From NCBI RefSeq assembly GCF_004335015.1, contig NZ_RQRU01000001.1:434001-498000 (forward strand): a stretch of 64,000 nt of DNA. The letters run 5' to 3'. The notes beneath the pieces were generated by a model that was not told the origin of the DNA, ran no database searches, and saw only the letters and a list, made by a program, of their open reading frames with translations. Position 1 is the stretch's first letter; every line of letters starts with the position of its first letter. Position numbers and translations under genes: made by a program. This document shows positions 44,647 to 53,854 of this stretch, piece after piece. The stretch is from Psychrobacter pygoscelis (GTDB lineage: Bacteria; Pseudomonadota; Gammaproteobacteria; Pseudomonadales; Moraxellaceae).

Positions 44647-45882
44647 TTAACCAAATAGCTTATCTGGTCTTGGTTTTGACAATATCGGGATATAGGTAAT
44701 GCAGAATAATACAAAGCAGAGTATCCAAGCCGACTGCGCTATCATCAACCACATGGTGTAATAATCCATAGCAACTAGCGGTAGCAAAACCCGAAAGACA
44801 AAAGCACACCCCATTAATACAAACATCGCGACGACCGCTTTTGGTGGCTGATGAATACTACGACCCGTATGGCCTAAGGATACCCTCGACATCATAGCAA
44901 CCGTCATCATACCCACCCCTGAGATAGCTAAGGCATGAACAGCAAGGCTATGGCTAAAGCCTAACCACGGCTGAATCGCAAATAAGGCAAAGGCCAAACA
45001 CATGCCCAAAAATGCTAAGTACAGTGACCAAAGCAATGGCTTTTGCCAAATACCGCGATGATACCAGCCTAATAAGCGAATGACATTGACCAAGCCTACG
45101 CCCAAGGCGCTCATACTAAGCAGATATTTATTGGGATAGAAGACATCAACGATCAAAAATACCAAGAAGGTCAACAAACTCAGCACATCAAGTACGCGGC
45201 TGTTTTTAACCTGCACTTCTTTATCACCGTCAAAGCTAATGCCCCGCTCGATAAAGAACGGTACTACGCGGCGGCCGATCGTCAGTACAATACCAAGGAT
45301 AAGATAAAGACCGAGATAAACCCCAATGCGGACGTACTCCATATTGCCACTATATATACCCCAGTAGCACAGGCCATTGCCGATAGTTAGCAAGGTCAAT
45401 TTAGAGATAATCCCCATCTGTTTATATTGCTTGACGCTCATAACTGCTTGGGTAATCACGCCGGCACTCCACAGCATAAAGAGCAAATCAAATATTGCCG
45501 CTATGGCTAACCAATGCTTGGGGCTTCCTACGCCTACGCCCACAGCAATCCAACCGAACCGCGCCAACAGCCAACAGCTAAATATACCCAGCAGACGATA
45601 ACCATAAGGCATCATAACCCCAGTCCAAGTCTTAACCGCCGTCAGCAAAAAGCCGGCAATAATCGCCATCGTGTAGCCATATAGCATCTCATGAGCATGC
45701 CAATAAAGTGGGTTAATGGTCATGACATCGATCTCAGTCTTGCCCATGAACACAAATACCCACAACAGCATTGTCACAATGGCAAACACTGCTCCACCAC
45801 TAAAGAAGATACGAAAGGCAAGATTTAAGATAGCATGCGGTGACGTTGGTCGATCACTGGGAGACTGAATTTGCAGCATCAT
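44647..45882 (-). CDS. nnrS: NnrS family heme-copper membrane protein
   Basis: A 411-residue protein with about twelve membrane helices. NnrS signatures are visible: LNLAFRIFFSGGAVFAIVTMLLW near the start, YWHAHEMLYGYTMAIIAGFLLTAVKTWTG (His pair for metal), GRRVVPFFIERG and HALAISGVGMMTVAMMSRVSLGHTGR. NnrS proteins protect against nitrosative stress and are often under NO control. The start is ATGATG with GAGG close upstream; the second ATG is equally possible. A candidate NsrR operator sits 16-38 bases before the start. Confidence 0.95.
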   Translation of the reverse strand: MMLQIQSPSDRPTSPHAILNLAFRIFFSGGAVFAIVTMLLWVFVFMGKTEIDVMTINPLYWHAHEMLYGYTMAIIAGFLLTAVKTWTGVMMPYGYRLLGIFSCWLLARFGWIAVGVGVGSPKHWLAIAAIFDLLFMLWSAGVITQAVMSVKQYKQMGIISKLTLLTIGNGLCYWGIYSGNMEYVRIGVYLGLYLILGIVLTIGRRVVPFFIERGISFDGDKEVQVKNSRVLDVLSLLTFLVFLIVDVFYPNKYLLSMSALGVGLVNVIRLLGWYHRGIWQKPLLWSLYLAFLGMCLAFALFAIQPWLGFSHSLAVHALAISGVGMMTVAMMSRVSLGHTGRSIHQPPKAVVAMFVLMGCAFVFRVLLPLVAMDYYTMWLMIAQSAWILCFVLFCITYIPILSKPRPDKLFG

Positions 45883-45897
45883 AGCGCCTCTGGCTTA

Positions 45898-45920
45898 AAG
45901 GTATATTTAAAATGAATGTT
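45898..45920 (-). promoter_or_regulatory. Candidate NsrR operator of nnrS
   Basis: Left half AAGGTATATTT and right half AAATGAATGTT with a one-base spacer. Against the E. coli-type pattern (AAGATGTATTT, one base, AAATACATCTT) it matches 9 and 8 of 11. A minus-strand -10 box TATAAT lies at 45930-45935, so the operator covers the likely transcription start. Confidence 0.7.
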
Positions 45921-46346
45921 TATGTATAAATTATAATACATTAGCCTCTAGAAGCCTAGTAAGTAATTTGCACTCAGATCAAATGACGTTCGTTTAGTCA
46001 TGCTGTGATTCTCTTAGAACATACCTTCTGTTAGCGCGCCACCTCTATTAGCTTATAAGGCTTCAAATGAGCGCGATTTTTGTCAGTCAAAGCAAGTCTT
46101 GTAGAGAATATACTTATATTGTCTACAACATTATAAAGATTGACCTAGCTAACCATCAGCGTCATAAAACATCCGTCTCAATAACTAAGCGTTAAGCCCT
46201 TATACGCTATAAAGTTTATATGACCTACCCCACGCCGTGCTGTCTTTATCATTGCCAGCTGTTAGTCTCAAAACTGATAATGATTAATCGACAAAGTCAA
46301 TAAATGGCTTGTCTAAATTTCCAGTGAGCTACGCGCGCTCTGGCAA
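45921..46346. other. Intergenic region upstream of nnrS and the VIT pseudogene
   Basis: About 425 bases. Apart from the nnrS -10 box, no gene or repeat is recognised. The missing 5' part of the VIT1/CCC1 gene is not found here. Confidence 0.4.
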
Positions 46347-46822
46347 ATGGCTTTTATTGCAAAGGCTGACTTGATAAAAGAACAATATGAGCTAAGTAAT
46401 AATGCGGACCGTGAGCTTATTGAGCTAACGCGAATCTATGAACAACGTGGTCTTGGTCCTACACTTGTTCATCAAGTCGCTGTCGCTCTGACGCGGCATA
46501 ACGCGCTCGAGACGAGATTGGCTTGACTGAAGGTAGCCAAGCCAGACCTTTTCAAGCGACCGTAACCTCCGCGTTGTCATTCATGATTGGCGCTATTATC
46601 CCCATTATCGGTATATTATTATTACCCATGCCCTGCATGATTTGGTCATTGGCAATCCTAACTTTGGTAGGGCTAATTATCCTAGGTATCGCCTCAGCAA
46701 AGCTAGGTGGTGCGCCTATCATGCCTGCTACCTCACGCGTCGTAATCTGGGGAATATTAGCGATGCTTGCCACCTCATTAATTGGCCGCTTATTTGGCGT
46801 CACTGTTTCGACATTACATTGA
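46347..46822 (+). pseudogene. Decayed VIT1/CCC1 iron/manganese transporter gene
   Basis: Only the 3' two thirds of a VIT1/CCC1-family gene survives. Frame one reads AKADLIKEQYELSNN, ELIELTRIYEQRGLGP and HQVAVALTRHNALE, the cytoplasmic helix block. It stops at 46525. After a deletion and frameshift near 46512, the next frame reads DEIGLTEGSQARPFQATVTSA, then three membrane helices with SAKLGGAP and SLIGRLFGV, the family C-terminus. The first two helices are missing and replaced by unrelated sequence. The intact family moves Fe or Mn across membranes. The 3' part alone could look like a 99-residue gene but lacks the transport core. Confidence 0.82.
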
Positions 46823-46899
46823 ATAATGGCTGGTTTTACTTTGATAAGGACAGAATAATCTTAGCAGTCAGTGTGCTGGGATGGAGGGGACTTTATAAC

Positions 46900-47037
46900 A
46901 TGAGCGTTGCAGATCACTTTTTTAATCATGCGCTAGTGTCTGTGTTACTGTCTTGATGGATAGCTTGTGGTATTGCAGCTTTCATATTCCCCACCAAAAA
47001 CCCAAAAAAACGTGCGATTAATCCGATAGCTCAATGA
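46900..47037 (+). pseudogene. Possible small membrane gene with in-frame TGA
   Basis: An ATG with GGAGGGG about 12 bases upstream opens MSVADHFFNHALVSVLLS, then TGA at 46954, after which the same frame continues WIACGIAAFIFPTKNPKKRA to a TGA at 47035. Read through, it would be a one-helix protein with a basic tail. I take it as a possible gene broken by one base change; it could be chance. Confidence 0.25.
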
Positions 47038-47044
47038 GCACCGC

Positions 47045-48394
47045 TTATCCAGACCGGTAGTGAATAGTAAACGTACTGCCACCTGACTCGTTGGTTTGAT
47101 GGATCAGCCTCCAGCCTAGATGCGTCATGATGCGTTGCACGATACTAAGGCCTAGGCCGCTACCTTCAATGATAGCACTAAGCTGAGCCTCACTCTTATT
47201 ACACTGTTCATTACTATCAGGCATAACCGCCGATATATTCTCCATGCCACGCTCAAAGCGCTTGTACAGCAGTGGCATCATCTCATTTGAGATACCTACC
47301 CCTGAGTCTGCTACTGTTATGGTTTGTTTATCGATAGTGAGGGTGACTTCACCTTCATCCGTATATTGAAAGGCATTCTTGATAAGATTGCCCAGCGCCA
47401 TTTTGAGCAACTCAGGTCTTACATTTGCCGTATATTCTCGCTCGGCCACTATCTTGCAACTGACGGGCTTAAAGCGTAGCAAGTAGCTAAGGCGATTAAC
47501 CTCACTAGTCGCAATATTATTAATAGAGGTAACGGGGGCGTCTAGCTTTTCTGGAGCGCGAGATAATAATAATAGGGCTGTGATAATCCCTGACGTCTCT
47601 TTTGCTGTGGTATTAATACGATTGGTAAATTCATTAAGCTTACTGCCCTCAGGCAGTTGTGAGGACAATACCTCGGCTGCGCCCATGATGATTGTCAAAG
47701 GGGTCCGCAGCTCATGGCTCACATCGCCGGTAAACAGCTGTTCACGTTTCAGATAGTCGGCTAATTTATTGTTTTTTTCATCAATGGTGCGAGCTAGCAC
47801 GCCTACCTCTGAGGGCAGGTGGGTAAGCTCAGTTAAGTTTTGATGGTCGCTCTCGACAGCTTGTTTTAAGTCCAATAAAGGTTTAATAATGGCTTTAGAG
47901 GACAGGTAGGAAAATAAAAAGGCGATGAGCAGGCTCATAGCAACGGCAACCCACAGTGCAGTATAAAATATACTTTCAAAGTGCTCAAAGATAGCTAAGA
48001 CAGGATAGTCCGAATTATCCACTTCGCTGTTTTCTAAATAGGTCATGATATAGCGTTGACCAGCTTGCTCATAGGTAAAAAAGTGCAACTCATTGTCTTG
48101 CTGATTAACGATAACCGGCATCTCTTGAACCATCGAGGTGGCCAGCTCTTGCAATTCAGCAGGCGCACTGCCAAATTGATAAATGGTAATACCAGAGTTG
48201 GTGGTATAGATAGCTTGGTTGCCATCAGCCTCTTGACTCAGTTGTAGCTGCTGAATTAGCCGACTTTTAACCAAGGCTTTTTCAATTTGACCTTCTGCTG
48301 TGTAAAAGATACCGACGAACGTCGCACACAGTAGTACCGCGAATATAAAGTACGATAAGCGAAATTTATTAGCGATTGAATCAAGATTGAGCAT
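47045..48394 (-). CDS. pmrB: Sensor histidine kinase, PmrB-like
   Basis: A 449-residue kinase. Two membrane helices (about 12-33 and 140-163) bracket a periplasmic sensor of roughly 105 residues. A short HAMP-like linker follows, then HisKA with GDVSHELRTPLTIIMG (His227), and HATPase with NLIKNAFQY, VADSGVGIS and GSGLGLSIVQRIM. ATG 48394 is preferred over a TTG 33 bases earlier. It lies 72 bases downstream of the response regulator on the same strand, below eptA, as in the Acinetobacter pmrCAB operon. The PmrB name rests on that context; the sensed signal is not known. Confidence 0.8.
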   Translation of the reverse strand: MLNLDSIANKFRLSYFIFAVLLCATFVGIFYTAEGQIEKALVKSRLIQQLQLSQEADGNQAIYTTNSGITIYQFGSAPAELQELATSMVQEMPVIVNQQDNELHFFTYEQAGQRYIMTYLENSEVDNSDYPVLAIFEHFESIFYTALWVAVAMSLLIAFLFSYLSSKAIIKPLLDLKQAVESDHQNLTELTHLPSEVGVLARTIDEKNNKLADYLKREQLFTGDVSHELRTPLTIIMGAAEVLSSQLPEGSKLNEFTNRINTTAKETSGIITALLLLSRAPEKLDAPVTSINNIATSEVNRLSYLLRFKPVSCKIVAEREYTANVRPELLKMALGNLIKNAFQYTDEGEVTLTIDKQTITVADSGVGISNEMMPLLYKRFERGMENISAVMPDSNEQCNKSEAQLSAIIEGSGLGLSIVQRIMTHLGWRLIHQTNESGGSTFTIHYRSG

Positions 48395-48466
48395 TCTATA
48401 ATTCAATCCATACCGTAATCGTCGCAATCATTAAGGCCCGTCCTATATCTTATCTGTCTGGCACAT

Positions 48467-49159
48467 TCATTCAGCTTGCAAATGAGGCTCGATAATCTGA
48501 TACCCCACACCAGTCACGGTGATTATCATCGGCTGGGCAAAGGGTCTGTCTACTTGCTGACGGATACTATGCAAGTGAGTGCGTAGGGCATCACTACTCG
48601 GAATGTCTTGACCCCAGACCTTTTCTTCAAGCTCTGCTTTACTCACTACCCGCGGCGATGCCGTCATTAACACCTGCAATATTTTAAACCCAGTTGGGGT
48701 AAGCTTGATGGTCGTTTGTTCCCGCTTGGCGGTGTGCTCATCCAAGTTTAATGATAACGGACCGACCTCTATGTGCGCGCAAAAATGGTCATTATCATAT
48801 CGGCGAATCAGCGCCTTTATTCGAGCCTCTAATTCTACCAATGAGAAAGGCTTGACCAGATAATCGTCAGCGCCACTTTCAAAGCCTACCACTTTATCTG
48901 CTATAGTATCGCGGGCTGTCAGCATCAAAATAGGCGTCTTGTTATAAAACTCCTCTCTCAATGTTCTGCATATTTTGATCCCGTCCATTCCTGGTAGCAT
49001 GACGTCCAATAGTATGACGTCATAGCGGTTAGTCGAGACCAATGCCAAGCCACTTTTACCATTATGAGCATTATCGATCTCGAAGCCTTTTGCCTCAAAA
49101 AAAGCATAAATATTGGCCACGATATCTGGATTGTCTTCAATAATTAAAATCTTATGCAT
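48467..49159 (-). CDS. pmrA: OmpR-family response regulator, PmrA-like
   Basis: A 230-residue regulator. The receiver has acidic residues in ILIIEDNPD and phospho-acceptor Asp52 in VILLDVMLPGMDG, with Lys in DDYLVKPFSLVELEARI. An OmpR-type winged helix fills residues 130-225. Start is ATG 49159 with GAG about 9 bases upstream; a TTG six codons earlier is less likely. It is placed between eptA and the kinase, on the same strand, and probably controls eptA. Gene name is from context. Confidence 0.85.
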   Translation of the reverse strand: MHKILIIEDNPDIVANIYAFFEAKGFEIDNAHNGKSGLALVSTNRYDVILLDVMLPGMDGIKICRTLREEFYNKTPILMLTARDTIADKVVGFESGADDYLVKPFSLVELEARIKALIRRYDNDHFCAHIEVGPLSLNLDEHTAKREQTTIKLTPTGFKILQVLMTASPRVVSKAELEEKVWGQDIPSSDALRTHLHSIRQQVDRPFAQPMIITVTGVGYQIIEPHLQAE

Positions 49160-49229
49160 GGTGCTACTCTGATACAAGCTATGGTAAAAAGCGGGTGATT
49201 TTATAAAAACCAGATATCTATTATAGGCT

Positions 49230-50912
49230 TTAGGACCTCAGTTTAAAAAAGGCCGGTTTGTCCACCGTCTCTTCTGTAGTAATACCAAAAAAGCTCAATA
49301 AGGTAGGGGTTATACCGTCGTGGGATACTGGCTGATTTAACTGAGCTTCAATACTACCCGCGTCAATAGGGCCATTAGCAGGTGACCAAATGATCAGCGG
49401 TACGTGCTTTTGCGATTCGGGTGCGACTTTATACGGCAGCCCATGTAGATAGATATTATTTTCACCCAAGCTCTCCCCGTGATCACTCATATATACCATG
49501 ACAACATCATAAGAGTCTTGGTACTTCTTAAGCGCTTCGATAACTGAATTTAAGAAATAATCAGTATAGACAACAGCATTATCATACGCATTGATTACCG
49601 ACTGCGTATCACACTTTGATAGCTCATTGCTCATACAGACTGGGGTATATAGCTCGAACGCTTTAGGATAGCGCTTGTAATAAGCCGGACCATGATTGCC
49701 CATTTGATGCAATATGATAAGCATGTCTTTATTTACAGAGTCTACACTATTGTCAGAGACTGTACTTGCAGGCTTAGGTGGGTCAGCGATCAACTTATCA
49801 AAACCAGCCAACATGCCCATATCTCGGCACTCTTCATCACAATCAGGATTAGTATCTGGCGACTTAAACTCCTGATACACCACTCTATCCGCCACCCCTT
49901 TTGAGCTAGAATTATTATCTCGCCAGATGACATGGATACCTTGTTGGCTTAGGGTGTCCAGCACATTTTCCTGATAATTAGCCTCATCCATATTGTAATT
50001 ATTACGGTCCATATAACTGAACATACACGGGACAGAATAAGCCGTAGAAGTCCCGCAAGAAGTAGCCTCTTTATAGCTATAGACATCTTGCTGCTTGCTC
50101 AATAGCGGCGTAGTATTGCGACTATAGCCATTAAGACCGACATGATCAGCTCGTACCGTCTCTCCCACGACAAATACCATGAGCTTCGGCTTGGCTAAGC
50201 TGGAGACCGTCCTTTTGGCATCTGTGGCACGTGGCGTCATGGTGTCTGGACGGCGCCAATCATCAAAGCTATCTTTTGCCAGTTTTATCACAGAGTATAT
50301 TGGGGTGACTGGATTGGTGTAATAGCGTACTTGCTTGTGCTGACGAAAGAAGCTTGCGTATTGGTCACCAAAAGGCAGTATACATACCGCAGCCAGTGCA
50401 ATAGCGGCTAGCAAAGTAATGATTTTCTGAAGCGTTGCTCGCTTGACGGGCACTCGCTTAAGTCGTAGCTTTGCTATGATTATGGCAGGCACTACACCTA
50501 CCAGTAACACGCGAACGATAAAGCTGGGCGCAATTAAATCCATCGCTTCAGCTTGGTCGGTCTGCAGGCCATTGATGAGCATATTGCTATCAAATATCGT
50601 GCCATAGCTGTCCGTAAAATAACCACAAATTGCGGCAATCATAACCATCGCAATCAATACTGCTTTTGTCGTAAGCCGGTAACATAGCAACTGTAACAGC
50701 AGCCAGAACAGACCAAATAATAACCCTATCATCGATATGATAAAGCCAAAATTAGTGGCAAAAGGATACACCGCTAATACTTGAGCAAAAAAACCCAAGT
50801 TAGCCGTAGCGACTAAATAGAGCGCGGTGATGCCGACCAGTAGGTTGTGATTGATGTCTTTAGGTAACACACCATATTTAGTGTGCTTAGAGAGGGGCTT
50901 GGTTTGACTCAT
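49230..50912 (-). CDS. eptA: Lipid A phosphoethanolamine transferase (EptA/PmrC, MCR-like)
   Basis: A 560-residue inner-membrane enzyme that adds phosphoethanolamine to lipid A. Five N-terminal helices (to about residue 180) lead to a periplasmic alkaline-phosphatase-fold domain. Zinc and nucleophile motifs are intact: VVGETVRADH (Glu251), TSCGTSTAYSVPCMFS (Thr290 as nucleophile, flanking cysteines), LHQMGNHGPAY and YMSDHGESLG. The motifs are close to those of MCR proteins, for which Moraxellaceae are regarded as a likely source. It heads the operon with the response regulator 70 bases downstream. This change lowers binding of cationic peptides in known family members; activity here is not tested. 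Confidence 0.93.
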   Translation of the reverse strand: MSQTKPLSKHTKYGVLPKDINHNLLVGITALYLVATANLGFFAQVLAVYPFATNFGFIISMIGLLFGLFWLLLQLLCYRLTTKAVLIAMVMIAAICGYFTDSYGTIFDSNMLINGLQTDQAEAMDLIAPSFIVRVLLVGVVPAIIIAKLRLKRVPVKRATLQKIITLLAAIALAAVCILPFGDQYASFFRQHKQVRYYTNPVTPIYSVIKLAKDSFDDWRRPDTMTPRATDAKRTVSSLAKPKLMVFVVGETVRADHVGLNGYSRNTTPLLSKQQDVYSYKEATSCGTSTAYSVPCMFSYMDRNNYNMDEANYQENVLDTLSQQGIHVIWRDNNSSSKGVADRVVYQEFKSPDTNPDCDEECRDMGMLAGFDKLIADPPKPASTVSDNSVDSVNKDMLIILHQMGNHGPAYYKRYPKAFELYTPVCMSNELSKCDTQSVINAYDNAVVYTDYFLNSVIEALKKYQDSYDVVMVYMSDHGESLGENNIYLHGLPYKVAPESQKHVPLIIWSPANGPIDAGSIEAQLNQPVSHDGITPTLLSFFGITTEETVDKPAFFKLRS

Positions 50913-51177
50913 CGTAGACAGCTTCTAAACAACTAGGAATAAAATAGCTGGAGAAGATAACAAGAAGCCCGTTAAGAAAATGTTAAGCGCAGTGGAAAGA
51001 GGTGCTACTTTATAGAAGCGCCTACTAGCAAACATTTGCTATCGCAGACATGGTGAAGGCAAGACACCTTATGCGTTGTATCTTACTTCGCTATCCTTAT
51101 AATTTCTTAATACTTAATCTGAGATACCACTCTCCATAAGTATCTTGCTAGAATAGCGTTCTTTTAAAGTTGAGATT

Positions 51178-52365
51178 ATGACCCCTAGCCCGCAGCCCGC
51201 CCCTAATACTCGCCAGCTACAATATTTCCAAATGATCTTAATGGGCATCAGCGCCTTTGTGGTCAATACCACAGAGTTCGTCCCAGTCGCGTTGTTAAGT
51301 GACATCGCCAAAGACTTTGCTATTACTACCGCGCAGACCGGCTGGATGCTGACGCTTTATGCGTGGATTGTGGCTGCCATGTCATTACCGCTCATGCTAC
51401 TGACTGGCAAGATGGAGCGTAAGCGCTTACTTTTAACGGTATTTGCGGTCTTTATTATCAGCCATGTGCTGTCCGTCGTGGCATGGAATTTTCAGATCCT
51501 CTTAATTAGTAGAGTGGGAATTGCCCTATCCCACGCCATATTTTGGTCGATTACCGCTGCGATAACGCTTCGGGTCGCACCAGAGGGCAAAAAAGCCTTG
51601 GCGCTGAGTATCCTAGCGACAGGAACCTCATTGGCGATGGTATTAGGAGTGCCACTAGGTCGGCTGGTAGGCCAATGGTTTGGCTGGCGTGCAACATTTG
51701 CGGGTATAGGAGCGATTGCCTTTGCCGTTTGTATACTACAAGCCAAGCTCCTACCTACCCTGCCTAGCATGTTTGATGGCTCTATCAAAAAAGTGCCTGA
51801 GTTGCTCAAAAACCCTCTATTAGTCTGTCTGTATTTGTTCTGCTTTGTAGTGTTTACTGCGCACTATACCGCTTACTCTTATATCGAACCCTTTATGCGT
51901 GAAGTCGGCTCAATCAGTGCCAATGAAGCCACGCTGGTACTATTGATATTCGGCGGCGCAGGGATTATTGGTAGTGTGCTGTTTAGCTATTGGGGGGATA
52001 GGTATAATAAAGCGCTGATGGTGATCGCTAGCATATTGCTGCTCCTATCGTTGCTTACGCTCACGCTAGCGGTGACCTCGATATGGTCGCTCACCATACT
52101 GGCGCTCATCTGGGGCGCTGTCTTGATGATGCTGTTGCTCGCCGTTCAGGCCAAGGTCATTATGATTGATTTAAAAGCGCAGGATATGGTGATGTCGATG
52201 TTCTCAGGAATTATCAATCTTGGCATTGGCGCTGGAGCATTGCTTGGTGGCTATACCGTCGCTCATGCTTCTTTATCGAGCGTAGGGTTTGTGGGGGCAG
52301 GCGTCGCTAGCGTGGCTTTGCTATTGATGATATTTATGGTGCGGCGCTTTGTGGCCTTGCGCTAA
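51178..52365 (+). CDS. MFS exporter, SotB-like sugar efflux transporter
   Basis: A 395-residue major-facilitator protein with twelve helices. The first helix carries NTTEFVPVALLSDIA, and the central region GVPLGRLVGQWFGWR; both are characteristic of SotB/YdeA and the DHA1 drug-proton antiporter group. SotB proteins export arabinose or IPTG-like sugars, but other substrates are possible. The start ATG has GAG about 7 bases upstream. It is divergent from eptA with 265 bases between, and no regulator gene is adjacent. Confidence 0.85.
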   Translation: MTPSPQPAPNTRQLQYFQMILMGISAFVVNTTEFVPVALLSDIAKDFAITTAQTGWMLTLYAWIVAAMSLPLMLLTGKMERKRLLLTVFAVFIISHVLSVVAWNFQILLISRVGIALSHAIFWSITAAITLRVAPEGKKALALSILATGTSLAMVLGVPLGRLVGQWFGWRATFAGIGAIAFAVCILQAKLLPTLPSMFDGSIKKVPELLKNPLLVCLYLFCFVVFTAHYTAYSYIEPFMREVGSISANEATLVLLIFGGAGIIGSVLFSYWGDRYNKALMVIASILLLLSLLTLTLAVTSIWSLTILALIWGAVLMMLLLAVQAKVIMIDLKAQDMVMSMFSGIINLGIGAGALLGGYTVAHASLSSVGFVGAGVASVALLLMIFMVRRFVALR

Positions 52366-52480
52366 GCGCTTGGGGTTCTGCTTATTTAAGCTAATGACTA
52401 TAGATTATCACACGCAAAAAACGTTTCATAAATACCCATTTGATGAACCGTTACCCAGTAAAGGAAAGGTGCGTTGCTAC

Positions 52481-53407
52481 TTATTGTAGGTAACCATCCT
52501 TAGGAGTTATAGCAGGTGGTAGCTCGCTCTCGCCTAACGCCTCTAACAGGTTGATCTCAATAGTTCGCGATAGTGTCGTTAGTGGCAGCTGATTGGCCGC
52601 CAAGCCAAAAGGATCTTCCAACTCTTCACTCAGAGTATCCAGCCCAAAAAAGGTATAGGCAATAACCGCACTAATCAAAGGCATGGCCCAGCCAAGAGAA
52701 GACGCTAGTCCAAAAGGCAACATGAAGCAATACAGATAAGTCGTACGATGGACCAATAGCGTATATGCAAAGGGCAGTGGCGTATAGTGAATACGCTCAC
52801 ATGCCGATAATACCAACGTCATAGAGGTGACCCGCTCGTCCATATTTTGCAGCATGTGCTCTGATACTAGGCGCTTCTGCCTAATACATCCAAGCTCTTT
52901 ACCCAATAGTCTAAGCAGATACTCGGGTACATTGGTTGCCTCATGCAGGGCTTGGTGATGCTCTGATGCCACCCATCGATCTATGTCCTCCCAAGGCTCA
53001 GTATCTCGAAGGCGGTGACGCAAAGCATGGGTAAAAGCGATACTCAGCTCTATAATACGCCGTTGACTGATCTTCCCTCTGTCAGTGGTCTCATCTATAA
53101 ACGAGATGGCTTGACGCGCCAAGCTACGAGTATCTACCACCAGCTGCCCCCACAGTGTCCGCCCCTCCCACCAGCGTTGATAGCTGGCATTATTGCGAAA
53201 GCCAAGAAACAGCGATAGTGCAATGCCCAATAAAGTAAAAGGCGCTGAGCCAAACGACGCAAAAGACCTTGGGTACCAGTGCTGGACAGTCGATATTAGG
53301 GTACTAAGCAAAGTGATGAGCAGAATCTGTGGAAAAATCTTAGGAATAATTGACCCATGCAAGGTAAATAACATCTTAAAAGCATTTGGTCTATGCCGAA
53401 CAATCAT
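52481..53407 (-). CDS. Bestrophin-family membrane protein
   Basis: A 308-residue bestrophin-like (UPF0187/YneE) protein, a family of pentameric anion channels. Early membrane helices (about 20-42 and 53-70) are followed by LFLGFRNNASYQRWWEGRTLWGQLV, the family hallmark, and late helices near 215-255 are followed by a cytoplasmic end with GLDTLSEELEDPFG. TAGGAGG lies 7-8 bases before the ATG, a strong start. It is convergent with the SotB-like gene and stands alone. Ion selectivity cannot be told. Confidence 0.92.
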   Translation of the reverse strand: MIVRHRPNAFKMLFTLHGSIIPKIFPQILLITLLSTLISTVQHWYPRSFASFGSAPFTLLGIALSLFLGFRNNASYQRWWEGRTLWGQLVVDTRSLARQAISFIDETTDRGKISQRRIIELSIAFTHALRHRLRDTEPWEDIDRWVASEHHQALHEATNVPEYLLRLLGKELGCIRQKRLVSEHMLQNMDERVTSMTLVLSACERIHYTPLPFAYTLLVHRTTYLYCFMLPFGLASSLGWAMPLISAVIAYTFFGLDTLSEELEDPFGLAANQLPLTTLSRTIEINLLEALGESELPPAITPKDGYLQ

Positions 53408-53854
53408 GTCAGCCTCCTAGTGAGAGAATGTAAGTGCAGTAACAAAGGAGTCATCGAAGTCAATCAATAGGAGATGAGGCTACTGAATGGCATGAGGCTA
53501 CTGAGTGAGGAGTAAGGCTATCTTTTAGGATTGGTATTTTACGGGCTGACAATATACCACTAACCATTTTTAGAATAAATATGCACTGTGGTTAGTTAGA
53601 TAGGCGATAGCCGTAGGTCTCGATATCAGCTTACCTAAACCTATTGAGGATTATAGTAGGCAGACTATAATAGATAAAACAAACCAACAACTCTAAAATA
53701 TAGATAGCGGCTACTTATTACCTGTCCCTCCCCCCATCCAAGTAGTTCTCTAATGGTTTGGTAGGTAATTTCTCAGCTACTGCCCTTGGTCTACACTTGG
53801 GTTACCTAGCTATAGAACTATTTTATATTTATACAAGCTCATTAAGGAAAGCTC
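53408..53854. other. Intergenic region between bestrophin and M14 genes
   Basis: 447 bases. ATGAGGCTACTGA occurs twice, at 53474-53486 and 53492-53504 (18-base period), close to the bestrophin start. Both flanking genes are transcribed outward from here. No gene is seen. Confidence 0.4.

Noticed and set aside
46523-46822. Intact 99-residue membrane protein
   Set aside because: It is the C-terminal part of a VIT1/CCC1 gene whose upstream part is readable in another frame, so it is better taken as a pseudogene.
53474-53504. CRISPR-like direct repeat
   Set aside because: Only two copies of a 13-base word with a 5-base gap; no array and no cas genes.
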